Shown: positions 1 to 11,164 of the stretch, in pieces
How the letters are laid out: each line of letters begins with the position of its first letter
Numbering within the stretch: position 1 is the stretch's first letter
Assembly: GCF_932274485.2 (NCBI RefSeq)
Contig: NC_065884.2
Span: forward strand, 61,458,546-61,522,545
Direction of reading: 5' to 3'
Length of the DNA stretch: 64,000 nt
Source: Patella vulgata
Lineage: Eukaryota > Mollusca > Gastropoda > Patellidae
The notes under the pieces: generated by a model
What the model was told of the DNA's origin: nothing
Databases searched by the model: none
Seen by the model: only the letters and a program-made list of their open reading frames with translations
Program-made: the position numbers and the translations under genes

Positions 1-1127
1 CATCTCAGTTTCAAAAATCCACTAACTGCTTAGAAGAATATCAAAATATAATGCTTAATGCTAAAAAAAAAAAAAATCAACGCCTTTGGTGACGCTGATT
101 ATTTTCAAAATCACAGGTGAATATGGTATTTTTTGAATGAATGAAATCACGATATCAAACCACTATAACACATCATAATGATTATGCCATTGCCGAAACA
201 CGATTACTGTACGTGTCGATACAAAGTTTTAGATCCACGAAGAAGACTTTCATTCACAATAAATCTGATATATATACTGGAGTTAAGTAGGTAGTATCGT
301 TCTAGATACGTTTATTACAGCTCCTAGCCTTGGTACCAAGCTTTTCTTACACCCCGTTAGTTACACGCGCTCTCCGCTCATTTATCAATAAATCCAAGTT
401 TTACCATGTCTTGTGTATTAGCAGGCAGGCAGGCAGACAGCAGCAACAAGCCATATAATGCGAGGTGATATACAAGACATTAGAGGAATAACATTGTCAA
501 GAACGATAAGGCTCATCCTCGAATTAAAGTTAATAAGCAATAAAGGAGTTGAAATGACGTCATATTTCTATGTTCAATATTTCTGAACGCGTCGCACTTC
601 TAACGCTCTTTGCTTCGGACGTGGAGATCTGCAGGAACCATGATGTCATTACCGTTTTGTACTGAAATAATCTGCTGTATCGGTATGTTCGTCTCGTATG
701 GCATAATAATCTCCTGACATTCAGACGACGATCAGCTAATTTCGAAATAAATCCTTGGTTTTATTGATATTACAATGGCGTGTTGGGGCCATGAAATAAA
801 AGAACGAACAAATCCTAAATTAAAATCATTAAACCCTCCTTATACATCTATTGATTTCGTTTTATATTAAATCAATTCACTAAACGCATGTAGTTAGATG
901 AATTCGGGCCCATTTGCGAGGAAATATTAAAATTAATACATTAGTCACTTTTTTGAATGTAGCTTTGTGGCGGTAGACAGCACCACGTCAAATGTGCAAT
1001 AATTCTGAAAAAAACCCACCCAAAAACCTGGAACTGGAACAATAATTGAATCCTCGTTATGACCAACCGAAAGTTTGAATATAATATAATATTTAAATAG
1101 TACCGCGTTTTCCTCTATCCGTAAGGG
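1..1127. other. Intergenic stretch, no gene seen
   Basis: No open frame here looks like a real exon. A short CAGG/CAG-rich run lies at about 422-447. The open frame across 945-1307 on the minus strand is the complement of SINE-B plus AT-rich flank. Confidence 0.6.
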
Positions 1128-1405
1128 GGGTTGGATGCCCGAATGGTTAGCACGTGCGCGCTGTATCATAAGGCCTGTCATTGAGTCAACTGGAGTGGTT
1201 TCGAATCCCCGGTTGTACGTGACAAGGAGTGGGGTCGCCTGTCTAACCTCGTGGGGTTTCTCCGGGTCCTCCGGTTTCCTCCCACTGCTAAAGACCCCTA
1301 CGCGCAAGCGAATTATTGAAATAAAATTAAACCATATGTTAGTCCCGAAATGGCCTAGTTTGTGTCGAGTGGAGGTTAAACCCCATTTCTCTCTCTCTCT
1401 CCTCT
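1128..1405 (+). repeat. SINE-B, near full length
   Basis: The tRNA-like head has an A box (GAATGGTTAGC region) and a B box (GTTTCGAATCCCC). The body follows with GGTTTCCTCCCACTGCTAAAG and ATTATTGAAATAAAATTAAA, then the conserved GGTTAAACCCCATTTC tail and a CT run. The long gap between the two boxes suggests a class II (Ser/Leu-type) tRNA origin, which is inference. Confidence 0.85.
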
Positions 1406-2100
1406 ATCCTTAAAGAATCATGTCGCACGCCATCTTTAACGATCTACACATCTCTTTCGATCTCTCATCATCGTATCTCGTCATCTTTAAAGAATCACTC
1501 GTCTCTCGCCACCTTTAAAGATTCATTTGTCTTCCGCCATCTTTAAAGAATCACACGTCTCTTACCATCTTTTATCATCTTTAAAGAATCACTGATCCCT
1601 CACCATCCTTAAAGAATCACCCATTCTTCATTTCTAAAGAATCGCCCATTTCTCACCAGGCTTAAAGAATCACTCGTCATTCGCCACCTTTAAAGATTCA
1701 TTTGTCTTCCGCCATCTTTAAAGAATCATCCATCTTTCACCATCTTTAAAGAATCACCGATCCTTCTCCGATCCTTAAAGAATCATCCATCTCTCACCAC
1801 GTTTAAAGAATCTACCGTCACTCGCCACCTTTAAAGATTCATTTGTCTTCCGCCATCTTTAAAAAAAATCATCCATCTTTCACCATCTTTAAAACATCAC
1901 CGATCCCTCTCCGATCCTTAAAGAATCACCCATTTATCACCATCTTTAAAAATCATCCATCTTTCACCATCTTTAAAGCATCACCGATCCCTCTCCGATC
2001 CTTAAAGAATCACCCATTTATCACCATCTTTAAAAATCATCCATCTCTCACCATCTTTAATGAATCTACCGTCGCTCGCCATCTTTAAAGAATCACTCGG
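1406..2100. repeat. Minisatellite with core TTTAAAGAATCA
   Basis: There are roughly 20 or more units of about 30-35 bp built on CATCTTTAAAGAATCAC plus a variable CT-rich arm. Higher-order repetition is visible: a block of about 65 bp around 1860-2050 recurs nearly unchanged. The array starts directly at the CT tail of the SINE-B to its left. The open frame at 1843-2088 is a by-product of the repeat. Confidence 0.85.
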
Positions 2101-2789
2101 CCCCCACAATCTTCTCATCGAATTCACTTCAACAATCAATTCCTAAAACATATTTAACAGCAATAGAGATTCTAAATATGGTTTAAAGTAAATGCAAACA
2201 ACTGGTTCAATATCTATAAAAAGATGGAATACCGATTAAAAATCAACAAATTACCTACATGACAAATTGCGGAGGTGTGTTCATCGGTTCAAGGCCAAGG
2301 GGGAAACAAAGTCAAGAATTATCCGAGAATTTGATAAAATCAGAAGCTCTAATACAATATTCTGCTCATTTATGTAGGAAAAAAAACATATATACATTGC
2401 GCGAGCAATATGTTAGTCCCGAAATGACCTGGTTTGTGTCGAATGGAAGTTAAACTCTCTCTTTCTCTCTCTCTCTCCCTCTCTCTTAAACACAAAACAG
2501 GTTATATTCTTATATTTCAACATTGACGCGATCAGTGGGTATCGCTTTCACTACACTACACAATTGATCAACTTTAAATAAAATCGAGGTAGTTTTATAT
2601 ATTTGTTCTCCATTCAAAGAGGTCTGGTCGTTTTAACTTTAACGGGTTATTTCGACAGTTATTACTTTTTGTCTAGAAGTATTCCGAAAAGAAAACAAAA
2701 AGACACCAATAAAAATGGGAACAGTCGAATCGACTTCAATTCAACATAGCCAGACTTATTTCCGGAGAGTATTGCTCGTAAAAGAACAC
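2101..2789. other. Intergenic, with a SINE-B 3' tail fragment
   Basis: Positions 2403-2490 carry only the SINE-B 3' end (TATGTTAGTCCCGAAATGAC, then a CT-rich run). The rest shows no gene and no repeat that I recognise. Confidence 0.55.
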
Positions 2790-2960
2790 GGGGACACGCT
2801 GAACGAATGTAATCCGTATCTATTAATAATCTTTCCCTTTTGCCCCTTATACATGTCAATTTTTGGTGGAGGATCGTGGCTTGAATGTACATTTTCTGTC
2901 AGGGTCTGGTGAATATTCATGATGTTTAGGAGGAAGGATAACAGAGTTAAGTGGTTGGTT
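2790..2960 (-). repeat. Dispersed repeat F10, partial copy
   Basis: The reverse complement matches 46211-46400: a GTTATCCTTCC start, then ATCATGAATATT, then GGCAGAAAATG-like and AAAAGGGGA-like blocks. Related copies lie at 38546-38680 and 60477-60650. Function is unknown; the 60.5 kb copy begins at TTAAAGGG and suggests a MITE. Confidence 0.6.
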
Positions 2961-4374
2961 ACGTTTAAATGTCGGAGGAATAGTTGCGTATTTTAATTGT
3001 CGCATGGTGTGACAGCAGGTCAATGAGACAGCAGGTCAATGAGACGGGAATTAACATTAAATTCAATGGAGAAATTAATGTATACTGTCGCCAAAAACGA
3101 ATGACGTCATTTTTTTTTCCCACACGTAATCGGAGACCCCAATTCAAGGGAGATAAATCGCATAACACTGCCAATATCTAATGGATGCAGACCACTTAAT
3201 ATTGTACCATTCTCCCAAAATGTTATTGGGTTTAAAGCTCTCCGCTCTAGACGGAGCTACTTCTGTCTATATCTTGCTCCAGTGATGGTAAATAGAAGGA
3301 ATTAGATTCTTGGTTACCGAGATAAGGGAAGTAATTGGTGATCTCTTTCCCCGCGATATCAGCATGGATTGAAGTGGACATTAAGCCCATAGTATTGTCG
3401 GAACTATATTTTTCTAGGATTTAGTTGCATCATTTCTAGGCCAAGGACTCTGAAAACAATATTGGCATTTATAGAGAAACCTTCCACGTCACTATCGAGG
3501 TGAAAAGTTGAACATGTTCATTTTATTTAACAGGCACATCCATATGTAGTAGCGTACCGTCCGGGAGAAGTCGGATTGTCTTTGAGATTGCCACCCCCAC
3601 CCATGCGAACAACACAATTCACACCATAATGTTGTGTCACGTGTCTTATCTCCTGCTACTGTTCCGACAGAAACAAAACAGCCCCTCCCTCCTCCTACCC
3701 ACCACGATCCACCCCGCCCCGCCCCGCCCAGTTAGGTTGCTACTGGTTCGCATGAATGTCAAGGAAATTGACCATTGGGCAAAAAAAATATAAGTGACTA
3801 TGTTGGTTGATTTCAACTAAGGAAAGGCTATTGACCGCTTTCTGTGTCAAAAATGTTATACTGCAACCGATTCAGATTCACAAAAATAGACTGCTAAAGC
3901 AAATATATTTATTTTATTGTATTTCGTTTCATTTGATTTTCCCTTTTAAGTCCGGTTTATGAATGAAAGGCAGCAGGAAAGTAGTTTCAGTCAGTGATTG
4001 ATGTACAAATGATTTATATGATCGAGACTGTGTTTAATAGCCGTGATGATCCAGTGAAGCATGTTATTAGATTCGATAGTAAGTTATAGACAATATAAAT
4101 CAAATATGGCAACTGTTATTCAATAATTCATTGCGCAAGATTGTGTTAAGAATAAGATTTGTGATAATTTGTGACTTATTTATTCTTAGTTTTGTGATGA
4201 TAAAGGTGACCTTGGATTCTGTTCGCAACGCAAAAGCTGCTATTTCTTGTCATTGTAAATTAGGAAAATGCAAAGAAAACCGATTTCGTCTGGAACATCA
4301 GTCATGTTCGATTGTTGACACCGTAGTTTATGTCTATACGGGATTTGGGTTTATCGGCTTTTCAATAAACGAAC
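2961..4374. other. Intergenic stretch, no gene seen
   Basis: A 16-bp unit is tandemly duplicated at 3011-3042 (GACAGCAGGTCAATGA twice). A C-rich patch lies at 3682-3730. Short open frames here show no recognisable domain or splice context. Confidence 0.5.
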
Positions 4375-4446
4375 TGAAATGGGGTTTAACGGTCTAGTCT
4401 TGTATCGATTTCCAACTGTCAAGGGTTCTTTTACGTGCATATACAG
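4375..4446 (-). repeat. SINE-A fragment, internally deleted
   Basis: The fragment reads GAAATGGGGTTTAACG (complement of the SINE-A tail) joined directly to the mid-body block CAACTGTCAAGGGTTCTTTT. It abuts a second, oppositely oriented SINE-A. Confidence 0.7.
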
Positions 4447-4815
4447 TGGGGTCACGGTGGCTAGGTGGGTAAGACGCTCCCTCGCTAGCCCGCAGTTCGG
4501 GTTTTGATCCCTGCATTGTCCGAGAAAGTTCATCCAGATTTTCCGGCGTGGTTCCCCATTGTCAGTGGTGCAGGACGGAGGGCCTGACAAGGACAGCTGT
4601 CTAGTCGTTCGGAAGTGACAAAAAGCCGAGGTCCCGTGTTCGCATTGGCGTGCACGTAAAAGATCCCTTGACAGTTGGAATTCGATATAAGAGTAGGCCG
4701 TAGTGCCGCTGTCCGGGCAAAATTTCCCTCATAGCACACTGTATGGCGTATGCCCGTCTTCATTAGCCCAGGTTAGGAGCAGAACAGTAGGACGTTAAAC
4801 CCCATTTCATTTATA
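4447..4815 (+). repeat. SINE-A, full length
   Basis: The tRNA-like head has GTGGCTAGGTGGGTAAGACG (A box) and a GTTTTGATCCCTGC B box. The body includes AAAGTTCATCCAGATTTTCC, AAAACC-like, CACGTAAAAGATCCCTTGAC and ATAGCACACTGTATGGCGTA. It ends GGACGTTAAACCCCATTTC plus ATTT. This copy is a good reference for the family. Confidence 0.88.
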
Positions 4816-4915
4816 TCTTTTAGTTTATCATAGTAATGCTACCATATCAGTCCCTATATTTATGAAATAAGCCAAAACAGAGATTAACCTTATTGGTCTG
4901 AGACGGCTAAATCTA

Positions 4916-5020
4916 TTTGTTAAGGCCAGGTGATTGTTGGCGAGATTGTAGGTTAGGTTTACAGCACCGACCTAGGATGACATATGACGGAAAATTGAGC
5001 TGGCCTTATCATTTAGCACT
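4916..5020. repeat. F8 MITE-like element, short copy
   Basis: The left end TTAAGGCCAGG and the right end GAGCTGGCCTTA form inverted termini around a GGTTAGGTTTA interior. The element is related to those at 32255-32437, 36603-36750 and 39332-39502. Confidence 0.65.
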
Positions 5021-5194
5021 AACCGGTCTGAGACCATGCAGTCCGTATTAAATCTGATACATTTTATGTATTGTAACTTAATCGAGAAGGTCGATGTACT
5101 AACTGAACTGACGGCAAGAATCAGTTCTATGTATTTCTAGAATCGTAATATCAGATGATTCTGGAATATTAAGACGCAAAACACTGAATGTAAT

Positions 5195-5310
5195 AGGGCT
5201 GCTGGATGGCTAAATGATTTAGTACGTGCGCTTTAAATCAGAAGGTCTGTCATTGAGTCAAGTGGCGAGGATTTGATTCCCCGCTTGTACGTGACAAGGA
5301 GTGGGAATTG
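5195..5310 (+). repeat. SINE-B 5' fragment
   Basis: Head only: GGATGGCTAAATGATTTAG, GTCTGTCATTGAGTCAAGTG, a degenerate B box, and GTACGTGACAAGGAGTGGG. It is followed within 40 bp by a second SINE-B. Confidence 0.7.
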
Positions 5311-5341
5311 GACAGAACGTCCGACCCATTATCTTAATTTG

Positions 5342-5592
5342 GGGCGGGGGGTGGGGATGGTTAACGCGCGCGCGTTGCATCATAAGGTCTGCCATTGAGT
5401 CAAATGTCGTGGTTTCGATTCCCAGCCTTAATAGGGTCGCCAGTCCAACCTCATGGGTTTTTCCCGGTTCCCCTGGTTTCTCCCACTGCTAAAGACCCCT
5501 AAGCGCAAGCGAATTATTGAAATAAAAATTGAAACATATATATATATATGTTAGTCCCGAAAAAACTTAGTTTATATCGACTGCACGTTACA

Positions 5593-5634
<42 letters not shown>
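5342..5634 (+). repeat. SINE-B, near full length
   Basis: A G-rich 5' junction is followed by the tRNA-like head (GGTTTCGATTCCC B box) and the body with AAGACCCCTAAGCGCAAGCG. It ends in a diverged GTTACACCCCC tail with a CT run at about 5597-5634. A short (TA)n run lies inside the body. Confidence 0.8.
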
Positions 5635-5729
5635 GCTTTGAATTTAGTAACAAATATCATGTTGTAATTAAACGTATGTTCATATAAATATCGAGATAAG
5701 GTATTTACCTTTACGAGCTACCGCTGAAT

Positions 5730-5935
5730 GGGAGTCACGGTGGCTCATTGTGGAAGACTCTGACTCACTAACCAGGAGGTTCGATCTAGGTGTTGGGCAA
5801 GAAAGTTCCTTAGGATTTTCTAGACGTTCAGATGGGGCGAAAGCCCGACAGCTGGAAATCGAGGAAGCGCGTGCGTAATTTCCCTCATTGTATGTCAGCT
5901 TTGGTACTGGGGAGTATGTTAAGCCCATTTAGGAT
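5730..5935 (+). repeat. SINE-A, internally deleted copy
   Basis: The head GGGAGTCACGGTGGCTCATT and B box AGGTTCGATC are followed by GAAAGTTCCTTAGGATTTTC, then a jump to the 3' body (AATTTCCCTCATTG) and a decayed GTTAAGCCCATTT tail. It looks old. Confidence 0.7.
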
Positions 5936-6205
5936 TCGGGATGTACATATCGACCACCCATTTTTAAATCTTTTGTCATATTCCCAGCAAGCTTCTCAAA
6001 CAAAATCTAAGAAAAAACAATTTCGGTGAAAAGGTAACCATTTCTGGGCAGGGTGGGATCATCGAAATCTAATGGGGGTAAATGATTCAGCCAAATGTCG
6101 ACACTAGGCGTGTCAATAATAATAATAATATACAGAAAGCACGACCAATAATCTATACAAGGTTATCTCCCTTGCTATAAAGGTTTTAATGCACAGTATT
6201 CGCCA

Positions 6206-6540
6206 GAAACCGCGGTGGCTCAGTGAGTAAGACGTTGTCTCGTTAACCTGGGGGTACAGTCTTCGATCCTGGTCTTGGTCTGGAAAGTTCATCGGGAATT
6301 TCCGCGCACTCCACCCACTTGTCAGTGGTCCATTACCGAGGGCCTGGCAAGGCATAACGGATAGTCTTGGTTTACATGTAAAAGAACTCATGTCAGTTGG
6401 AATTCGATATAAGAGTAGGCCGTAGTGTCGCTGTCCGGGCAAAATTTCCCTCATAGCACACTGTATGGCGTTAGCCCATCTTCATTATCCCAGTCGGAGC
6501 AGAACAGTAGGACGTTAAACCCCATTTCATTTCATTTGTT
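6206..6540 (+). repeat. SINE-A, near full length
   Basis: The head CGCGGTGGCTCAGTGAGTAA and a CTTCGATCCTGG B box are followed by a body with a deletion in the middle, and the copy ends GGACGTTAAACCCCATTTC with ATTTC repeats. A short AAT trinucleotide run lies upstream at about 6116-6130. Confidence 0.85.
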
Positions 6541-7250
6541 TACTATACATAGTATTCTCTTGCATTAGCCGTTTCAGTGCATAGTAATTTAAGAAGAGAA
6601 TAAAAATGTAACGTATTGTTAGCGCATGGCATTAATTTATGGTAGACAAAACCGCTCTTTATTCAGTGTTCTTAATTCATAGATCTTATTCCATAGCCCT
6701 TAATTCTTATTTCTCCATCTGTTGTCGTATTTCGACATTTGTACACTATAATTAAATTTTTTATCTTAAAATCAATATTTGTTTTACAAATCAGACATTT
6801 GTCTCAGATTTGTAAATTGTATTTTTGTATTTTTTAATATAACGATAAAATTTATTTTAGAAAATAAAAAAAAAAACTAGCATACATTTACATTTCATCA
6901 GAGACCGTCCACGAAAAACAAATTTTACAGATACAAATCTTCAAATACTAATTTTGCAAAACATTTCTCCAAATTTATCGAACCGGAACATGATGACGAC
7001 AGGGATCGCTAGTGGTAAGTCGAAATCAACTTGGCTATATGCCAAGTCACCATGCAATAACGGGGAATCGAGCGAGCACACAATAAGAACAACTAAGAAC
7101 TAACAAATACGAACACTGATTAAAGACCTGTTTGGTCTTGCATATTAACTTAGTCAAATATAATGATACGAAGATTTTGCACTTAATGGAAAATATTGGT
7201 GTCAGCCATTATTACACATGTGAAAGAACTGGATAAATACTTCCAAATAT
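6541..7250. other. AT-rich intergenic, nothing recognised
   Basis: Low-complexity A/T stretches with no open frame or repeat that I can assign. Confidence 0.5.
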
Positions 7251-7645
7251 ACTCTTCAAAAAAGTAGGGGATATTCAGAAACAATACAAAACTGCGGAAA
7301 TGCATTGCTGTTTTTATTAGAGGTAACCAGTGTATGTTAATAACAGGCCAATTGCCTACACATGAACATAAACAGTTCATATGGGCGGCTTATCTGACGG
7401 CCCCATTTCACTCGCAAAGACATATACCGTCAAAAGTGAAAATGGACGTTTTTGATTTTTGTCTTAATAATGAGTAATTGCTCCACCAATCCTCAGACAT
7501 TCAGAAATTCGTCGTGGCATGCTCCTAATCAACCGACCAATCACGATTTGGGGCAATCTGACCCACTCCTCTTGCAGTGCCACGGCCAATTCTTGCAGTG
7601 TTGTCGGGTGACGTTGTCGTCGAGGAACGCGTCTCCCGATCAAAT
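7251..7645 (-). pseudogene. Tc1/mariner transposase 3' remnant with one terminal repeat
   Basis: On the minus strand about 60 codons (from about 7645 to the TAA at 7464-7466) read through GRRVPRRQRHP, LQELAVALQEEW and IGRLIRSMPRR. This is the C-terminal end of Tc1-like DDE transposases, just after the last catalytic acidic region. The DNA-binding part and all three catalytic residues are missing, so the copy is dead. Beyond the stop, the sequence around 7251-7277 (complement of CCCCTACTTTTTTGAAGAGT) resembles the terminal repeat of this superfamily next to a TA. The 5' half and the other terminus are absent. Confidence 0.8.
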
Positions 7646-8609
7646 TAGACGTAACACACTAAAGCAAAGATACGCTAAACAGTAAATCTTATGCAAGAAC
7701 CGATAGGAAAACAAAACATGGATAGATAAACCAGCACGCGGCAGTTTTCATCAACTCTTCCTTGAAGTGTCAAATTTGACAATGAACCCCTCCCACGTGT
7801 ATGACACTATTGCGTGTCGCATGTGCAGCTCAGTGGTTCTGTTGCGCGATAAGTTCTTCACCTGTGAACATGCTCTCAAAGCATGTCAAATGTCCATGAC
7901 TATTTATCATATTGCAACCTGCATAGGTATTGCAGAAAATGAGAAAAATCGAAAAGGCCCGCGCATTCCCTCGTTTTCATTCATTCTATACTTAATAAAA
8001 ACATGGTAATGCACGAACTTTTTCTTATTTGTTCGTTTTGTCTTATCTAGTGACAGTCGATTCTTTTTATGACAGTCGATTCTTTTTATGACATGTCAGA
8101 TATCCTCCTCTCACAGTCTCCTATATCAACTTTTCATTTTCATCGGAATTATCAGTGAAATGAAGTTCGACCGTGTGTCTGTCATCGTCCGTTACTTCAG
8201 TCAATTATATAGAAGGATAACTCGTGTTTGTCATTATTTACGTCACTTTCCGTTTCATCAAATGTTCATTACGCACCTACCGTAGCAGTGATCTCTGTGT
8301 TAAAATTATATTCGGAATGTGTTTAACCAGTTCTATCACATATGTAATAATGGTAGACACCAATATTGTCCTTTAACCTCGACGGTAAAGATTGTTAATA
8401 AATACTGAACAGGAAGTGAGTGTCTGTATAATGTAAATGAATTCATGTAATCTTAAATAACCCGGCTTAAACTCTGACGTTGACAAGATGGCGGCCGTGA
8501 TTGATGGCTGATCTTGACATTAAATGTCTTTATGTAAACCTCAAGACGTTTTATAACTAATACTGAATGAAAAACTCTATACAATAACATTTTTGTCTTT
8601 TGGAAAGAG
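7646..8609. other. Intergenic stretch, no gene seen
   Basis: A 19-bp unit TGACAGTCGATTCTTTTTA is repeated twice at 8051-8088. Open frames at 7767-8009 and 8088-8285 show no domain. Confidence 0.5.
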
Positions 8610-8666
8610 ATGAAATAAAATAGGGTTTAACATCCTACTGTTCTGCTTCGACTGGGCTAATGAAGA
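8610..8666 (-). repeat. SINE-A 3' tail fragment
   Basis: Complement of the SINE-A 3' end (GGGTTTAACATCCTACTG through CTAATGAAGACGGG). It breaks off exactly where the G-rich start of a SINE-B begins. Confidence 0.75.
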
Positions 8667-8935
8667 CGGGTGGGTGTGTGGGGGGGGGGGGGGCGAATGG
8701 TTAGCACGTGCGCGCTGTATCATGCGGTCTGTAATTGAATCAACTTACGTGGTTTCGATTTCACGGTTGTACGCGACAAGGAGTAGGGTCGCCTTTCCAA
8801 CTTCGCGGGTTTTCTCCGGGTCCTTCAGTTTCCTTCAATTTCCTTCTACGCGCAAGCTAATCATTGAAATAAAATTAAACCATGTGTTAGTTCTGAAATG
8901 ACCTAGTTTGTGTCAAGTGGACGTTAAACCTCATT
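8667..8935 (+). repeat. SINE-B, near full length
   Basis: A G run (8679-8693) precedes the tRNA-like head. The body lacks the CCCACTGCTAAAGACCCC block, and the copy ends GGACGTTAAACCTCATTTCC without a long CT run. Confidence 0.82.
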
Positions 8936-8987
8936 TCCCTTGCAAAATTCTCCTACCTCGCACTGTACTCGCCATAGACAGACAAAT

Positions 8988-9322
8988 GAAATGAAATACG
9001 GTTTAACGTCCTACAGTTCTTCTCCGACTGGGCTAATGATGACGGGCTTACGCATACAGTGTGCTATAAGGGACATTTTGCCCGGACAGCGGCGCTAGCA
9101 GCCACCATAGCCAACCCTTGTATCGAATTCCAACTGTTAAGGGATTTTTTACGTGTATGCCAATGTGTACACGGGACCTCGGTTTTTCGTCCCATCCTTA
9201 CGACTAGACAAGGGGAAACCACGCCTAAAAATCTCGATGAAATTTCTCGGCCAACACCGGGGGCGAGCTTGCGACCTCCAGACTAGCGAGCTATCGCCGT
9301 ACTCACTCAGCCACCGTGGCTC
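8988..9322 (-). repeat. SINE-A, full length with 16-bp target-site duplication
   Basis: The copy runs tail-first on the plus strand (GAAATGAAATACGGTTTAAC) to its tRNA-like head (complement of GGAGCCACGGTGGCTGAG). CCATAGACAGACAAAT is found directly on both sides, at 8972-8987 and 9323-9338. The perfect duplication marks retroposition and fixes the ends of the element. Confidence 0.92.
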
Positions 9323-9338
9323 CCATAGACAGACAAAT

Positions 9339-9654
9339 TAACATATCATTTTATGTCTGGTGTACCATGTAGCTGCGATATTAAGCCACTCCCACCCATT
9401 CATTCATATTTTATTATCAAACCGTGCTACATTTTATAATAATTTATTAAATAATTCGTTGCCTAAATAAGGAATTTATTTTAACAGGGCAGACTTCTAC
9501 CATCTTTTCACGACACGTGATACATAATGACATTTTTTACATTTATATCACCTAATATTGAGACGATTATGTCAGATAAAGCGAGAAGAAGAATTCATCA
9601 TTTGTGCTTGACTTAACACTCTTCGAATTACAACCAGCGTTATACCTGTACAAA
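9339..9654. other. Intergenic, nothing recognised
   Basis: AT-rich single-copy-looking sequence without an open frame of note. Confidence 0.5.
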
Positions 9655-9765
9655 AGGAGGAGGGGTTAACGCGTGCGCGTTAAATTATAAGGTCTGTCAT
9701 TGAGTCAAGTAACGTTGTTTCGAATCCCCGCTTGTACGTGACAAGTGGCAGGGACGCCTGTCCAA
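9655..9765 (+). repeat. SINE-B 5' fragment
   Basis: Head with GTCTGTCATTGAGTCAAG, a GTTTCGAATCCCC B box and GTACGTGACAAG. It stops after GCCTGTCCAAC. Confidence 0.75.
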
Positions 9766-9939
9766 CATTAGTCATATTTTTGTATTTATTCATGTCATTA
9801 ACAAGGTGCCAACAGACATACCAAGCCAAAAGGCAACTTGTAAAGTAGAAATTAAGAAATTAACACACAGTGACATTAGCGACCTATCATTTTTGCTTGC
9901 TGTCGTGCTGTCGACTTTTCGAGTTTCGCCTCAGAAATT

Positions 9940-10080
9940 GTTATAGCCTCGGCATTCCAGGTCACATTTGAATATGTGTACGTAAAATAACCCTTGACAG
10001 TTGGCCGTAGTGCCGCTGTTCCGGCAAAATTTATCTCATAGCACACTTCATGGCGTATGCCCCTTTTCATTAGCCCTGGG
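9940..10080 (+). repeat. SINE-A 3' body fragment
   Basis: Contains ACCCTTGACAGTTGG, CCGTAGTGCCGCTGT and ATAGCACACTTCATGGCGTA, ending at TTCATTAGCCC. The tail is lost at the junction with the G run that starts the next SINE-A. Confidence 0.75.
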
Positions 10081-10091
10081 GGGGGGGGGGA

Positions 10092-10475
10092 TACGGTAGC
10101 TAAGTGAGTAAGACGCTAGCCTGGAGGTCGGGTGTTCGATCCTTGCATTAGCCGAGAAAGTTCATCCAGATTTTCCGGCGTGGTTCTCCCTTGTCAGTGA
10201 TACAGGACGGAGGGCCTGACAAGGACAGTTGTCTAATCGTTGGGATGGCACGAAAAACCGAGGTCCCGTGTACACATTGGCGTGCACGTAAAAGATCCCT
10301 TGACAGTTAGAATTCGATATAAGAGTAGGCCGCAGTGCCGCTTTCCGGGCGTATGTCCTTCTTCATTAGCCCAGTTGGGAGCAGAACAATAGGACGTTAA
10401 ACCCCATTTCATTTCATTTCATTAATCCTGTCGGCGTGGACTAGTAGGACGTTAAACCTAATTTCATTACAATTT
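10092..10475 (+). repeat. SINE-A, full length, plus an extra tail piece
   Basis: The head ACGGTAGCTAAGTGAGTAAG and B box GTGTTCGATCC are followed by a complete body, and the tail ends GTTAAACCCCATTTCATTTC. A second tail-only piece follows at about 10430-10475 (GTAGGACGTTAAACC), as if a second copy or slipped tail was joined. Confidence 0.85.
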
Positions 10476-10985
10476 CGCTGCATATCAACACATACCTTTG
10501 TTATTTTAAACATAAAGATGACGACAGTAAAAAGTGCTAGAAAGTCATGTTTTTACAGCTAGTACTGTCACCTATTTCAACTTAAATTTATGTTATTGTT
10601 TGGCGTGAACATAATGCCTGCAATTTTCAACATACTGGTTAATAGTGTACGTCATGCGTGCCTATCTAAGTTTTATTTAGTAGCCCCCCCCCCCCCCTCA
10701 CACACACACACACAAACACAAACAAAAAATACATGTGGATACCCGGCCGACATTATTCCTTGGAGCCAAAATAGCCATCCTCTTTATTTTTTTTTTCATT
10801 TCCCAGGTCCTATAAAACCGGGAATTTCGGTATTATAACAGCCCGAATCGGTATTAATTTACAGAACCTTACTCATTAACTAAGGTAGAAATGCTAGGGA
10901 TTAGATGTAGAGGTTATAGACTGCAAGTATCGATGTAGGATATTGAAAGATTAATTTATTAGTTCATTTAGTTCTATCCAATCTT
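10476..10985. other. Intergenic with C run and CA run
   Basis: A poly-C run lies at about 10684-10697, followed by a short (CA)n. No gene seen. Confidence 0.5.
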
Positions 10986-11164
10986 TGAAGCCGCGGTGAC
11001 TCAGTGAGTAAGACGTTGGCTCGCTAACCTAGAGGTCCCGTGCTCGATCCCTGCGTTGGCCAAGAAAGTTCATCGGAAATTTTCCAGCGTAGTTCCTCCT
11101 TGACAGTGTTGTGGGACGTAGGGCCTGGCAACGGACAAAATATAGTCGTTCGGATGGGACGACT
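10986..11164 (+). repeat. SINE-A 5' half
   Basis: A head with both promoter boxes and body to GTCGTTCGGATGGGACGA. It then switches abruptly to the complement of a SINE-A tail (the next feature), forming a head-out inverted pair. Confidence 0.82.

Noticed and set aside
1843-2088. 81-codon frame with a repeating HPSFTIFK-like peptide
   Set aside because: It is a translation of the TTTAAAGAATCA minisatellite.
4447-4520. tRNA gene-like boxes (also at many other positions)
   Set aside because: They are heads of SINE-A and SINE-B: no good acceptor-stem pairing was seen, and each is followed by the family body.
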